Below the pieces are notes generated by a model. The model saw only the letters and a list, made by a program, of their open reading frames with translations. It was not told the DNA's origin and ran no database searches. Of a stretch of 64,000 bases of DNA, positions 46,371 through 57,194 are shown piece by piece. Position 1 is the stretch's first letter; each line of letters opens with the position of its first letter. Origin of the DNA: Penium margaritaceum (Eukaryota > Streptophyta > Zygnematophyceae > Desmidiales > Peniaceae); the NCBI GenBank assembly GCA_023375785.1, contig SZWC01000038.1, positions 748,170 through 812,169 on the forward strand. The letters run 5' to 3'. The position numbers and the translations under genes are program-made.

Positions 46371-48787
46371 TTCCGCATCCCCACCTCTGGTGGTGCCGCC
46401 GACCTCGTGCCCCCGGGCATGGCCTGTCTCTGCCTCTTGCTTCTGCCCTGCCACTGCCTCTGGGGGCCGCAGTGTGCGCGTCAGTAGTGCTGTCCTCGAC
46501 GGTCCGCTTGTATTGTCCTCGTTGGCGGGATGTCAGTGTGGTGTTCATGGATGGGGCTTGTCTTTCTGCGGCTGACTTCTTTTGAGGGGTAGCCACTGCA
46601 GTGACCGAGACTTTGTGGTGTGAGGCAGCTTGTCTGCTAGCTGTTGCTCATGCTGCGGATCTCTTAGCCACATCTTGAAGCTTGGCTTGTTTTTCCTGTA
46701 GAGCCATCGACATGGCCGGTCAGGAGGAGTTCTTTAATGCCACCCTTCTGGCTGCAGCTGCTCTCGCCTGCGGGCGCACGTCCTGTGCCCGCCTTCCACT
46801 TCCCCCTTCTACCGCTCCCTCTTGCTCTGCTGCCTGCTCCTTTCCCGCTTATTTAGCTACTACCCCAGCTGTCTTCTTCGCGGCTCATCCCATCTCCTGT
46901 GTTTCTTCCACCGCTACCTCCACTGCTGCTCGTACCCCCGCCAACTCTGTCCCAAGCTCCGCGACCACCTGTGTTGCGGCTGCCTCTGCTTCATGCTTTT
47001 CTTCTTACACCCTCTGCCGCCAGACAGTCTGCAATTTATCCCTTGTCTGTGCGAGCTCAGGAGGATCGCGGAGGTATTCCTGAGCTTCTTCTATTTCCAT
47101 AAGGATGCTATTCTCCTCTTCCCGACACACATCAGCAGCTTCTTGGGCCGAGTGACATGCCACCTCCTCCGTCAGCTTAGTGCCCACTCCTGTCAGTGTC
47201 TTCCACAGTCCTTGTGCCACCGCGGCTACTATCCTCTGTCGTGGGGCTCCATCCAAGGTCAGCTTCTGTACTCATTGATGGCGGTGTACAAGCTCTCATA
47301 TTGCTTCTCTGCCGCGATGATGCTCGCAAGTTGTGCAGTTGTGTACTGAACTCCCCATCTGGTGGTGACCAGCCCAACCAGGTACCCCAACCTCCACACC
47401 TTTGTCGTAGTCTTCCTGTCTAGTGCCTCTACTGTTCCCGCTGGCATTTTGTGGACGTGGTAGAGGGTAAGTGCCCGAGCGAGTTCTTGAAGCAGGTGTA
47501 CGTAGCGTCGGGTGGGATCCGCGTTCTGGTCATTGCGGACCAGGAGCCACCGTTCATGGATGGCGTTTACCACACGGTCAGGTTGCTCCATGTTGAGAAA
47601 TGCTGCCACACCCGCCATTCCACGGTCCGGCCGAAGATAGAGGATATTACGGAGTGCCGAGGTGAGACGTTCCGCGCCTGCTGTTTCCAGTAGTTGATCT
47701 TTTCGTCCGTGCTGGTTTAGGGCCAATGCAATATTGGCCGCACCTTTTAGGGCTACTTGCCATGCCTTGTTGTAAATCGTTTCCCCCATGTCCGTGCAGA
47801 CTTCCTCAAGGAGCTCATCCTCTACATGCGTGATGACACTGCTGACCATGACCAGCAGCAGGTTTGCTCTGGGTTGATCTCCACTGTCACCAAAGCTCTC
47901 TTCGAGGTAAGTCCAACGCCTTCCATGATTGTTCCCGCACTGAGTGTGGGATGTGGTGTATCGTGCGCCGGATTGTCTTGCGAGACTGGTGGGGAGGAGG
48001 AGTGCGCTGTTGGTGCAGAGGGACCAGGCGGCGGTGGTACGCCCGCTGATGTGTTCAGTGATGGGGATGCAGCGGGGCCCAGTGCCAGAGGTGCTCCTGG
48101 TGATGCTATCGGTGCTGCTTTAACTGGTGGTGCCGAAGAGCCCAGTGCCGGTGTTCCTCCAACTGAGGCCGCTGCTGCGACTGCCGTTGGGGTTACGGAA
48201 GGGCCCAGTGTCGGAGTTGCTCTAGATGAGGCTGTTGTTGCTCTCACCGGGGGTGCGAAGGGGCCCCGGAGAGCCGGAGGTGCCCCAGGTAACGCGGAAG
48301 GGCCAGAGGGAGCCAGAGATGTCCCCGGTGATATGGGATGGCCCGAGGTCGGAGGTGGTCCAGGTAAAGCTGCTGTTGTTACGGCTGCGGTTGGGGGTAC
48401 GGAATGGTCCGGTGTCGGAGTCCCTCCAGATGAGGATGCCGCTGCTTTTGCCGGGGGTATGGAAGGGCCCCGGAGAGCCTACGATGCACCAGGTGAGGCT
48501 GCCGTCGTAGGTGGTGCAGAGTCTCTCGTTCCGGCCGTGGCTCGGTTTGTGGTCTGTCATCAGATGTGTCGCCTCGCGGTGCCACCATCCACCCTGTTTG
48601 CAAGCACGGATCCTACGCCAATAGGACAAGCCATGGCAGAGGCTGTGCCACGGTTTGCCCATGAGCTTCCTATGACGCGGCGAGTGAACTAAGTGCCTAA
48701 GGTGGGTGACATGAGGACCATGAGAGGGGGAACGGAAAGTGGTCGAGCTGAAGTGAAAAGTGAAGTGAACAATCCAATGCCAGAGAC
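46371..48787 (-). pseudogene. Gag-like ORF of gypsy remnant G3 (partial)
   Basis: Read on the reverse strand, a Pro/Ala/Gly-rich stretch (48520-47850) made of degenerate ~20-residue repeats precedes a helical ORF of 196 codons (47849-47259: ETIYNKAWQVALKGAANIAL, DRVVNAIHERWLLVRND). It continues past a stop into 47256-46990, which matches the left-edge Gag-like region of G1. It then runs through an Ala/Glu/Gln-rich coiled coil with TGA and TAA stops to 46371, where S190 cuts it off. I do not recognise the helical domain. Position and G1 homology suggest Gag or a Gag-associated ORF. The 311-codon forward frame at 47757-48692 is the antisense of the Pro/Ala repeats. Confidence 0.5.
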
Positions 48788-49635
48788 TCAAACAAGGCTG
48801 AGAATGCCGGCGCTGAGCAGTACATCTGCTTGGCGCGGCACAAGCCAGTCGGCCGCCAGGAGCATATCGTATATGCATACGCCGTACACTTGCACCGTAT
48901 GCGATGCATGCACATTAGTGACTTGTATGGGGAGGGCCGCCATCTGACCGATGGGAACATTGATGGCTCCGATGGAGATAGAGAAGCGGAATCGGCTGGG
49001 TTCGGGGAGATGATGGATGCGCAATGTGTGGACCATCCGGAGCGCGATGGTGGTGTGCGTGGCTCCGGTGTCCATGATGGCCACAAACTTGCGGCCATAT
49101 ACCCAGACGTAGCACCATGCCACGTGGATCTCAGCGGGTGGCGGTGGGCCCGAGTTCAGTGGAGCAGGGCCCATGTGCATGGTGCGCGACCAGCGTCTCC
49201 CTCGACGCGGGAATGTGCCGCAAGGATAGCCTAGGCCACCATGCGGACACCCGTGTTGCGCTGAATGGTGCACAAGAGGTGAATGCCAATGGGAGACAGA
49301 GAGAGGGGGATAGGAGGAGGGGAATAGGGTATGGAGACAGTTTGCATATGCAGTGGAATAAAGGAGGAAGTGGACTAGTGACAGAGGGTGGCGCATGTCG
49401 AGGAGAGGGGATGTAGAGGGGTGGGAGGCATTGTCGGAAGGGAGGTAGCGGCGGGCACAGTAGGAGCCGTCTGACGCGATTGTAGCAAGGAGTGAGAAGA
49501 GACATGTGTCGCAATCTTGTCCTGCGTCCAGCCGCGGATCGTAGGGTTGAAGCGGTGGGCCAGCAGGAGGCCAGTAGCAGGGAGGGCCAGGAGGGTGTCC
49601 GTGGAGCCCAAACACTCAGCAGGCTCAAATTTAAA
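48788..49635 (-). pseudogene. Retroviral-type aspartic protease fragment (gypsy)
   Basis: The reverse strand has a Pro/Ser-rich run, then YGRKFVAIMDTGATHTTIAL with the DTG codons at 49064-49072, and VYGVCIYDMLLAADWL, the usual second block of gypsy proteases. This is the second protease in the block (the other is at 52494-52502), so it belongs to another element than the downstream-oriented RT. The expected RT does not follow it. Confidence 0.7.
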
Positions 49636-50767
49636 CTACCGGGTGACGCCTTCCCACTGGGGTTTGGCGTCCATTGAAGGACAAACAGCTGCAGGAGGTG
49701 AATCTGCGAGCTTGTCATGCGGGTCTGCGAGATGTGGCCACTCCGCACGAAGAAGGCTGCTGAGCGTATCGGCATTGCGATTGGCAAGCGCGGGTTGGTA
49801 CTTGATCTTCGTGTTATAGCCTTGTAGGAAGAGGGCCCACTTGGCCAATATGGCCTCGTGATTATGGGTCGTGAGGAGCCATCGTAGCGCTTGATGGTCA
49901 CAGAGGACCGTGAAAGGCTTGCCGTTTTTGATGTAGTCGCAGAAATGTTGGAGGGTCCACAACACGGCCAGGCCTTTGCCCTTCACCGTTGGATGGTAAT
50001 GCTCACCGTCAGTGAGGGCGCGACTGGCGTACGCNTTGCATATGCAGTGGAATAAAGGAGGAAGTGGACTAGTGACAGAGGGTGGCGCATGTCGAGGAGA
50101 GGGGATGTAGAGGGGTGGGAGGCATTGTCGGAAGGGAGGTAGCGGCGGGCACAGTAGGAGCCGTCTGACGCGATTGTAGCAAGGAGTGAGAAGAGACATG
50201 TGTCGCAATCTTGTCCTGCGTCCAGCCGCGGATCGTAGGGTTGAAGCGGTGGGCCAGCAGGAGGCCAGTAGCAGGGAGGGCCAGGAGGGTGTCCGTGGAG
50301 CCCAAACACTCAGCAGGCTCAAATTTGGACAGGAGTTGGAGGGAAACCGTAGACTTTACAACCGTGAACTACCGGGTGACGCCTTCCCACTGGGGTTTGG
50401 CGTCCATTGAAGGACAAACAGCTACAGGAGGTGAATCTGCGAGCTTGTCATGCGGGTCTGCGAGATGTGGCCACTCCGCACGAAGAAGGCTGCTGAGCGT
50501 ATCGGCATTGCGATTGGCAAGCGCGGGTTGGTACTTGATCTTCGTGTTATAGCCTTGTAGGAAGAGGGCCCACTTGGCCAATATGGCCTCGTGATTATGG
50601 GTCGTGAGGAGCCATCGTAGCGCTTGATGGTCACAGAGGACCGTGAAAGGCTTGCCGTTTTTGATGTAGTCGCAGAAATGTTGGAGGGTCCACAACACGG
50701 CCAGGCCTTTGCCCTTCACCGTTGGATGGTAATGCTCACCGTCAGTGAGGGCGCGACTGGCGTACGC
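49342..50767. other. Assembly join with duplicated flanks (N at 50035)
   Basis: The 693 bp at 49342-50034 recurs at 50036-50767 (732 bp) around a single N. The second copy has 39 extra bases near 50326-50364, and there is at least one substitution (agctgcagg versus agctacagg). It looks like two alleles or overlapping contigs placed in tandem. RNase H C-terminal sequence is therefore present twice. Confidence 0.85.
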
Positions 50768-52560
50768 TATCACCCGCTGGATCGGTTCCTGGATGGACTG
50801 TGAGAAGACCGCGCCCAGGCCGTCTCGCGACCAGTTGGTAGCGATGGAGAAGGGTAGGTTTAAATCAAGGAACTCAAGCATGGGGGCGGTGACCAATCCA
50901 TGCTTGACCTCCGCCCAAGCAGCGGTGCACTCTAGTGTCCATTTGAATGGGATGTCTTGATGGGTGAGCTGCTGTAGTGGACGGATGATGTGGGCGTGTT
51001 CGCGCACAAATTTATGGTAGGAGATGAAGACTAGGAAGATCTTGATTTGTCCCTCCATAGTGGGTTGGCGTCATTCTTGGATGGCCGCGATCTTTGCAGG
51101 ATCTGTTTTGATGCCATTGGCACTCATGACAAACCACACAAAGTCCATATCCGCGGCACTGATGGAGCACTTGGCGACTTTGAGTTTGAGGTTAGCAGCG
51201 GAGAGGGCAGAGAAGACGGCGGTGAGGGAGGAGAACATATCCGCAAAGTTGTGCGCTGCAACCATGATGTTGTCAATGTAACAGCTCATGTTGGGAATGC
51301 CACGCAGGGTGGAGTCCATGACGCGTTGGAATGTGGCACTAACGTTGCGGAGACCAAAGGGCATGCAAGTGAAGGCATAGAGTCCTTCGGAGGTAACGAA
51401 GGCTGTCTTAACAATGGAATCCGGGTGCATAGGAACAGCGTGGAAGGCTGCCTTGACGTCCAGCTTTGCGAACCATCTACGTCCCTGCTGGTGCTCTTGG
51501 ATGACAACGATTAGCGGCATGGCGTAGGCATCTTCATCCGTAACTCGGTTGAGATCGCGGAAGTCAACACAGAAGCATTTGGATCCATCCAGTTTACTGA
51601 CGATGACTAAGTTGGCTTGCCTGGAGCTGACGATGGGGACTATGACTCCTTGCTCTTTCAATTCCGCTAGACCCTCATTGATGATGTGCTCCTGATCGGG
51701 GAGGATCTGGTGGACATTCTGCTTGATCACGGAAACTGATCCTGTGTTAATGACGTGGAATGCATGGACAATTCCAAGGTCTGTCGCGAAGCCAGCAAAC
51801 ATATCAGCGAAGGAGTCCAACGGGTCATAGAAATCCTGCTTCTGAGCTGGTAAGAGGCAAGGGTACAGGATATGGTCCCACCACGGGGGTGGAGGTGGAA
51901 ATTGGTCGCGGATGGGGTAGAACTCCTCGTCGTCATCCAAGGGAAGGCCCTGGCTGAATGCCTCTTCACTCTGGTGCCAGAGCCCAAGAAGACTTGCACG
52001 CATTCCTGGCTTTGCATGATCCACAACGAGTTCACGCCACTCCTCGACATGCACCTGCTCCGTGTCAAGGTCAGGCTCCGCAGGAGCCTGGCTCCATTGG
52101 GAGTGTAGGTGTGAATCTTCGTGCGCTCTACTGGGAGGGAGAAGGTTGCACCGCCGGTCACGGGCACCGTGACTCAATCGCCCACAGTGATGAGGGCGTA
52201 CTCTTTCGTACCCATGGCGGAAGTGAGCTCCATGACTCCCAGGGAAAACAAAAGGTTGCCCCGCCGCGGAAGGAGATAGTCCATGCCCATCAGAACGTCC
52301 TATGTCCGGGCCCATGTGACATGGACATCCATTGGTTGGTAAAGAGTTCCCACGTGTAAGGGTAATCCGAGTACTTCCCATCTCTATAGTCCATCCCTCC
52401 CACGGAATTGCTGAACATCGGGCGCATTGGAAGGACACCATCTGCTCATCCAACGAGACACAGGACACGGATGGCCACGATGGTGTGGGTTGCACCAGTG
52501 TCGATTATGGTAAGGAACTTGCGGCCACAGATCTAGATCACACAACAGGCAACCTCGTAG
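50369..52560 (-). pseudogene. G2 gypsy protease, reverse transcriptase and RNase H
   Basis: The reverse strand encodes a protease (IIDTGATHT, DTG at 52494-52502, in a different frame from RT). The RT follows with KLDGSKCFCVDFRDLN, FAKLDVKAAFHAVP, FTCMPFGLRNVSATFQRVMD and CYIDNIMVAA (51262-51280), then FVMSANGIKTDPAKI. TGA near 51068 replaces the Trp usual before this point, and the same frame continues into RNase H (SRDGLGAVFSQ, ALTDGEHYHPTVKGKGLAVL, CDHQALRWLL) to the stop at 50369. Two catalytic Asp look replaced by Asn: the second Asp of YxDD (codon 51269-51271) and the first RNase H Asp (codon 50834-50836). Integrase is absent. This is a Ty3/gypsy element by order and motifs. Confidence 0.88.
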
Positions 52561-54235
52561 TTGCGGTCATCACGGCAGGGTGGTTCCAGAGGCTGTGGCA
52601 TCCATCCCTACTCCGTCTCCTCTGTGGTCATCCTGGTGGAATCTCCGACGTGACCCTTCGGGTGTTCTGTGTGCCATGGGGTGGAGAGGTGCAAGTGAGG
52701 GAGATACAAACACTCTGGAGACGATTATTGGCTCTGGTAAACTCCTCTCTGAGCCGCGGAGCCAGCTCGGGATGGAGGCAGAGGAAGTCAAAAAAGCTCA
52801 CAAAGGTCATTAGAGTAGTGAAGAGCCTTTCCACGGGGTCCGTAGAGTCTGGTACAGTGATGGTGGTAGTCTGGGGGGCGGATCAGGTGGTTGTACTGGT
52901 TGGGCATGCCGCAGGCGCGGTATCCACAGCACGGCGCTTTTTAGCGGGTCGCATGGAGCGAGCGTTTATAACCTCCTGCAGCCGGGCTTCAGCGGCTTCT
53001 GCCCTTCTCTCCATATCATTATAGAGTTGTGCAGCTTCTTGTAAATCCCATCTGCGGAGTTTGAGCCGACGAGCTCGTGTGATGAGTTCCGTCTCCTCAG
53101 GTGTGGGTGTCACCTTTGTAGTCCATTCCTCAGCCATGGGCAATCCAAGCTTGACGTTGCGGGCGTCGGTCGCGGGATTTGGGCATGGGTTTGGCAAGAT
53201 GCCTTGGCCTGCTCCCTGCGTGGCCACCTGAACCTGCCTGGGAGGGGGTGGAGGCGGCTGATGCTGCTGCTGTTGCTCCTGTTGGCCTGGCCACGTCTGG
53301 TTGTAGTATTGGTGCCACTGCTGAACCATAGGATCATAGGAGACTGGCTCAGGGCGTGGGGCCGCCTCTCACTTACGAGGGCAGTCCCATGCAATGAAAT
53401 CTAGACTTTGGCAAGTGTAGCAAGCTATGGGCTTCTGCTACTGCGCAGTCGTGATGTGTGAGGAGGTGGGTACATGGGTGTCGCCGCCTTGACGTTGTCG
53501 GGTGGATCGTTGTTTGGTAAAGACAGCCGTGGCATCCTGCACCGCGTCATGGAGGGAAATGTAGTGGTCACCAATCATGAGACTACTGATCTCATCTGGA
53601 AGTGTGCGGATGAGGTTGTGCAACAGGACCCAGAGCGGCAGTCCCTCTCCTTATGGGTTTTTGGCCATGAAGGCCCAGGTGAAGAACTGGTCAAAGAACC
53701 TGCGGATGTCATCATCCTTATGCATGACTTACTTCTTGATCTTCCGCACTGCTTCTTCTTTTTTCAATATTTGAAGCGCTCAATGAGGGCGTTGCCAAAT
53801 TCCTCAAAGGATGGGAAAGGTGCACACACATTGTACCAATCAGCTGCAGCTCCTTGGAGGTGAAGTTCCGCGGTGGCGAGGTAGAGGTCGGGCAAAATCT
53901 GGTCAATGCTGGCCTAGAGAGTAATTTGCTTGAGCCAAACCCAGGGGTCCTCCTCCGGCGCACCCTTGAAGGATTCCAGCAGTAGAATGTTTGCTAACTT
54001 GGAACGGATGCATTGTAGCTACGGGACAATGCTACGTTATGTCATCAACGCAGTCATTGCACATGATGGGGGAATGGTTGTTGATGGAGTTGTGGAGCAT
54101 CCAACTGGGGGAATTGGCATCTGACGGTGCCCCGCGGGCATGGAAAGGCTTGGCTGCATGGGTGGGGGAAGCATGTACCAAAACGAAGGTACTAGTGCAA
54201 TAGCAGTGTAGGGTGTAGAGAAGAATGTCATCCCA
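52561..54235 (-). pseudogene. G2 gypsy Gag core with degenerate zinc knuckle
   Basis: The reverse strand carries a Retrotrans_gag-type core: ESFKGAPEEDPWVWLKQITL, then TAG, then ILPDLYLATAELHLQGAAADW, FPSFEEFGNALIERF and, after a frameshift near 53750, LIRTLPDEISSLM. The knuckle at 53422-53381 reads CYTCQSLDFIAWDC, a CCHC box with Phe for the His. A Gln/Pro-rich tail follows (53330-53230). Stops include TAG, TAA and TGA. A later helical stretch (53100-52950) precedes the protease. Confidence 0.75.
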
Positions 54236-55901
54236 GGGGGCTGGATTTGGGTCTAGTGTGCCGATGGTGCTACAACCCGAGGTATCCAGTACGTCTAGCT
54301 GGCAGGAATTGTAATCACAGAGTAGGGTTGAGCTGCTAATCCCATGTTGGTAGTCGCGGTTGCCAGTGTCCCCACAGGGTGCTGTGTCACAGGTGTCTGT
54401 AGTGGGGCGGATGCAGGTGGTTCTGTACCGTCGGAGCTTGTTGTGACATGGGCGGCGGCGCCTGAAGGGCCAATCCTGTGGGGAATCCTCCAACCAATTG
54501 CGGGCGGGGAAACAGCTAATAAATGGTCATGGTTTGTTGTGCTAGCCTATTGGGTAAGATTACCTGCGGTTTTGTTCCCACCTGCGCCGGGCCCACAGGC
54601 TGCTAGTGCTGGGTCGTCCACAGGGGCGGAATGGTAGCGGAAGGCTGAATCATGGTGCTCATTTGTGCCGCACCCCCAAGCTTCTACTATTGATAGGTTA
54701 ACAGTTAAGTCCTCTTTGGCGATGGTTGGATAGGGGCTCCCTGGTGAGTAGTGCCCTTGCCATGATTCCCACGTTGCTGTATCACTACAGGAGGCTTAGC
54801 CGCCACTCCTGTTTCCGGCATAGGTTGCCACGGTTGCTGGGTCGGTGGTCCACACGCCGATGGATGTGGCAACGCGTTTTCTTGTGTTATGCCTGTTCCC
54901 GCCTGGGATGGATACATCTGCTCCTGTGGTGGTGCCCTTGGTGCGGCATGATGCGGGGATATCCCCACTAGCAATATGCCCATGCTTGGCTGGGGAGGAG
55001 GCATGTGCTACAGCCTTAAGCCGGATGCAGAGATCTGCGGTGGCATCTATGCCTGTCCGATTCCCAGTGGTGGCTGCAACAAGTGCATTGGCAGCTGTGG
55101 CAATCTCGTTGTCTAGGAAAGTGCAGCAGTTTCCACTGTCGTTGCTCCCGCAAGTGGGGAAAGCCCGTTTGCTGGTGGCTGAGTCACCAACAACTGCGCG
55201 GATCCCGGTGCTTGTGAAGGCACCGGCACCCCTAGCAGTCGGTCCCCTGGGTGGAGTGCTAATGGGACCATCTCCTGCTGCTGTAGTCCAGTCATTGGTA
55301 GTCCCGCTCGTGTACCCTTTGAAGCCATTCCAGCCAACTGTTGCGGTGGGTTCGAGTCTAGGGGTATCCCAAGCGCGGAAGTCGATGGTCCCGTTGGCTG
55401 CGGGTTCATCGTTAATTGCTGTTCGTCCGATACCGGGATCCCGGAGGTCCCTGATTCCTCGGGGCTCGGAGGCACTGGCGGAGGTGTGTGCTGCACCGTC
55501 GTACTGCTAGCCACCAGCGGTTGCTGCCCGTCACGACACCTGTAGAACAATCCGTGATAGGCTTCGATCCCCGCACCAGCCGAGTGATGCTCCGGTGATG
55601 GTGGGTTGTCGAAACACCAAGGTAACCACAGCCCTTGTCCCTCCAACTCGTGCTGGGACTGGGTGAATCCGCGGCTGCCATGGTCGGAGATTGTTTCCAC
55701 GTCCACACGCTTGTCGAGAGCATTCATGATGTGGCGCCAGTGCAACTGCTCCAGCAAGTCATTCACACGACTGTGTTGGACCAGCAGATCAGCGCCGGGC
55801 GAGGAGCTGACTGGGGTGCGGGATAGCACAAGCAAGGAATCCTGGCCGCCTGCGTAGGTTGTGGCTTGGCGCGGCAAGAAGCACCGCACTGATGATTGCA
55901 A
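54236..55901 (-). pseudogene. G2 5' coding region, Pro/Ser-rich N-terminal part
   Basis: The longest reverse frame runs 55901-55113 (262 codons), starting MQSSVRCFLPRQATTY. It becomes Pro/Ser/Thr/Gln-rich and has no domain I recognise. Between 55100 and 54236 frames are broken. Its place between LTR and Gag core suggests a long Gag N-terminal region or a separate ORF. Confidence 0.45.
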
Positions 55902-56019
55902 CTATTGTCGCCTGCAATCTTGATACACAAAGCTTGCTGCCGACATCAATGACTGATCTGAAGGCTCTGTGCATTTCCACTGAACAAAGAGCAAGGAACA
56001 GTCCACGCTCACCGCACCA
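55902..56019 (-). other. G2 leader next to LTR
   Basis: This is a short stretch between the LTR and the first reverse-strand Met. On the reverse strand, TGGTGCGGTGAGCGTGG begins directly after the LTR-terminal CA at 56020. A TGG-initial site there is expected of a tRNA 3'-end primer site, but I cannot assign the tRNA. Confidence 0.4.
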
Positions 56020-56793
56020 TGACACTCGTACCCCCAATTTTGCCGTGCCCTTTGTTTTCTCCATGTCACTCTTGTTCCACGCTATCCACAGAATGGATGT
56101 CTTCCACGCAATTCTATCAGGGTATTGTCTACTGGGGATTCTGGATACCAGCTCAAATCAACAGGCAACTCCGCGAACCACGGAGTTGGACACATGCGCA
56201 AGGACCTCACCGGTGAGTGATACTCCGCAGTCCACTTCTCACCACACCCGAGCCTGCCACCTTGTGGCCTTTGGCTCCTCTCCGCGGAACCTCGTTCTGT
56301 AGTGGTGTGCAAGCAAGGGCACCGCTGGCAGCTCACCTCACCCCGGGCGGGGTTTTTCTTACGCACTTCGTCCTCCAGACTGTGGCGGGAACGACGGAGG
56401 TAATGGGAGACAAAGCGTCAAAGCGCAGAACATAGGGATGAGAGCGGATGAATGTCTTTTGATAATCCAACGCAGATAACATAACACTGGAGTACGATAC
56501 ATGAGTTATTTGAGAGTGATCCGTTTGTCCTACCGCTGCCCAGACCCTTTCTACTCGGGACTCCGCCTGGCATGACTACACGCGAGCGGTTTCATCCCTC
56601 ATGTCATCCTTCTTCCTCCTACTTGGACTTCCACGCGGTGCGGCTACTCACCGCGGGTCTTGTCCTCACACACACACATAACACGTCATCTTCTATTGGT
56701 CATCTTCTACATCTGCAGGTCGTGCGCGCTGTCTTTGTAGTCTTCCTTGAATCTTCGTCTTCCGCGGTGCGTCTCCATGGGTTCTTCTGTGAT
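56020..56793 (-). repeat. G2 gypsy 5' LTR
   Basis: Homologous to the solo LTR 31301-32079 (same orientation) and the split G1 LTR (opposite). Shared blocks include the Gln-free ccgcggaac, gtgtgcaagcaa, ggactccgc and cttccttgaatcttcg words. The low end is set by ACCCCCAATTTTGCCG, which pairs with the G1 LTR terminus. The high end (56785-56795) is approximate. Confidence 0.6.
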
Positions 56794-57194
56794 TGATGTT
56801 CTAGCTGCCGTGTTGATTCATTGTTGCTCCCCTGATTTATCTGTCCATCTACTTACATGCCTGTGCACCTTCAGTGACTGCGCGTCTTACTGCGGCTCGG
56901 TCCTTGTTCCCTTTGTGTCGTGGACTTCCCGCCGCTACTTCACGCCTTTCCCGCCTTCCGCCAGAAGCGATTGAGATAGCCGTAGGGAAGTCGCCGCAGG
57001 TGACAATACCAACATGTGGCAGCTTCCTTACGGCTACCTTTGTCCTCTCTGCCCCTGGATTCCGTGCCACCCTATGCTCAACCGTATCCGTGGAAGCCAG
57101 CGTTCCTTACGCAGACTTCAGGTCACCCAAAGCTTCCCGCCGCGGATTGGCCGTCCCTGCGGAGTCGTGGCCAGAGTGTGCATGACACCATGCA
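56794..57194. other. Unassigned GC-rich sequence between G2 LTR and S31
   Basis: About 400 bp, with several ccgccg/cgcgg words like the gypsy LTRs but no clear alignment to them. No domain is seen in any frame. It could be the remainder of the G2 LTR or a fragment of another gypsy element. Confidence 0.3.

Noticed and set aside
47259-47849. Host gene candidate (helical 196-codon ORF)
   Set aside because: Its downstream extension matches the G1 retroelement region at the left edge of the window, so it is part of a transposon family.
47757-48692. 311-codon forward Gly/Ala-rich ORF
   Set aside because: It is antisense to the Pro/Ala-rich repeats of the G3 Gag-like frame, which has homology support. 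GC-rich repeats give long frames on both strands.
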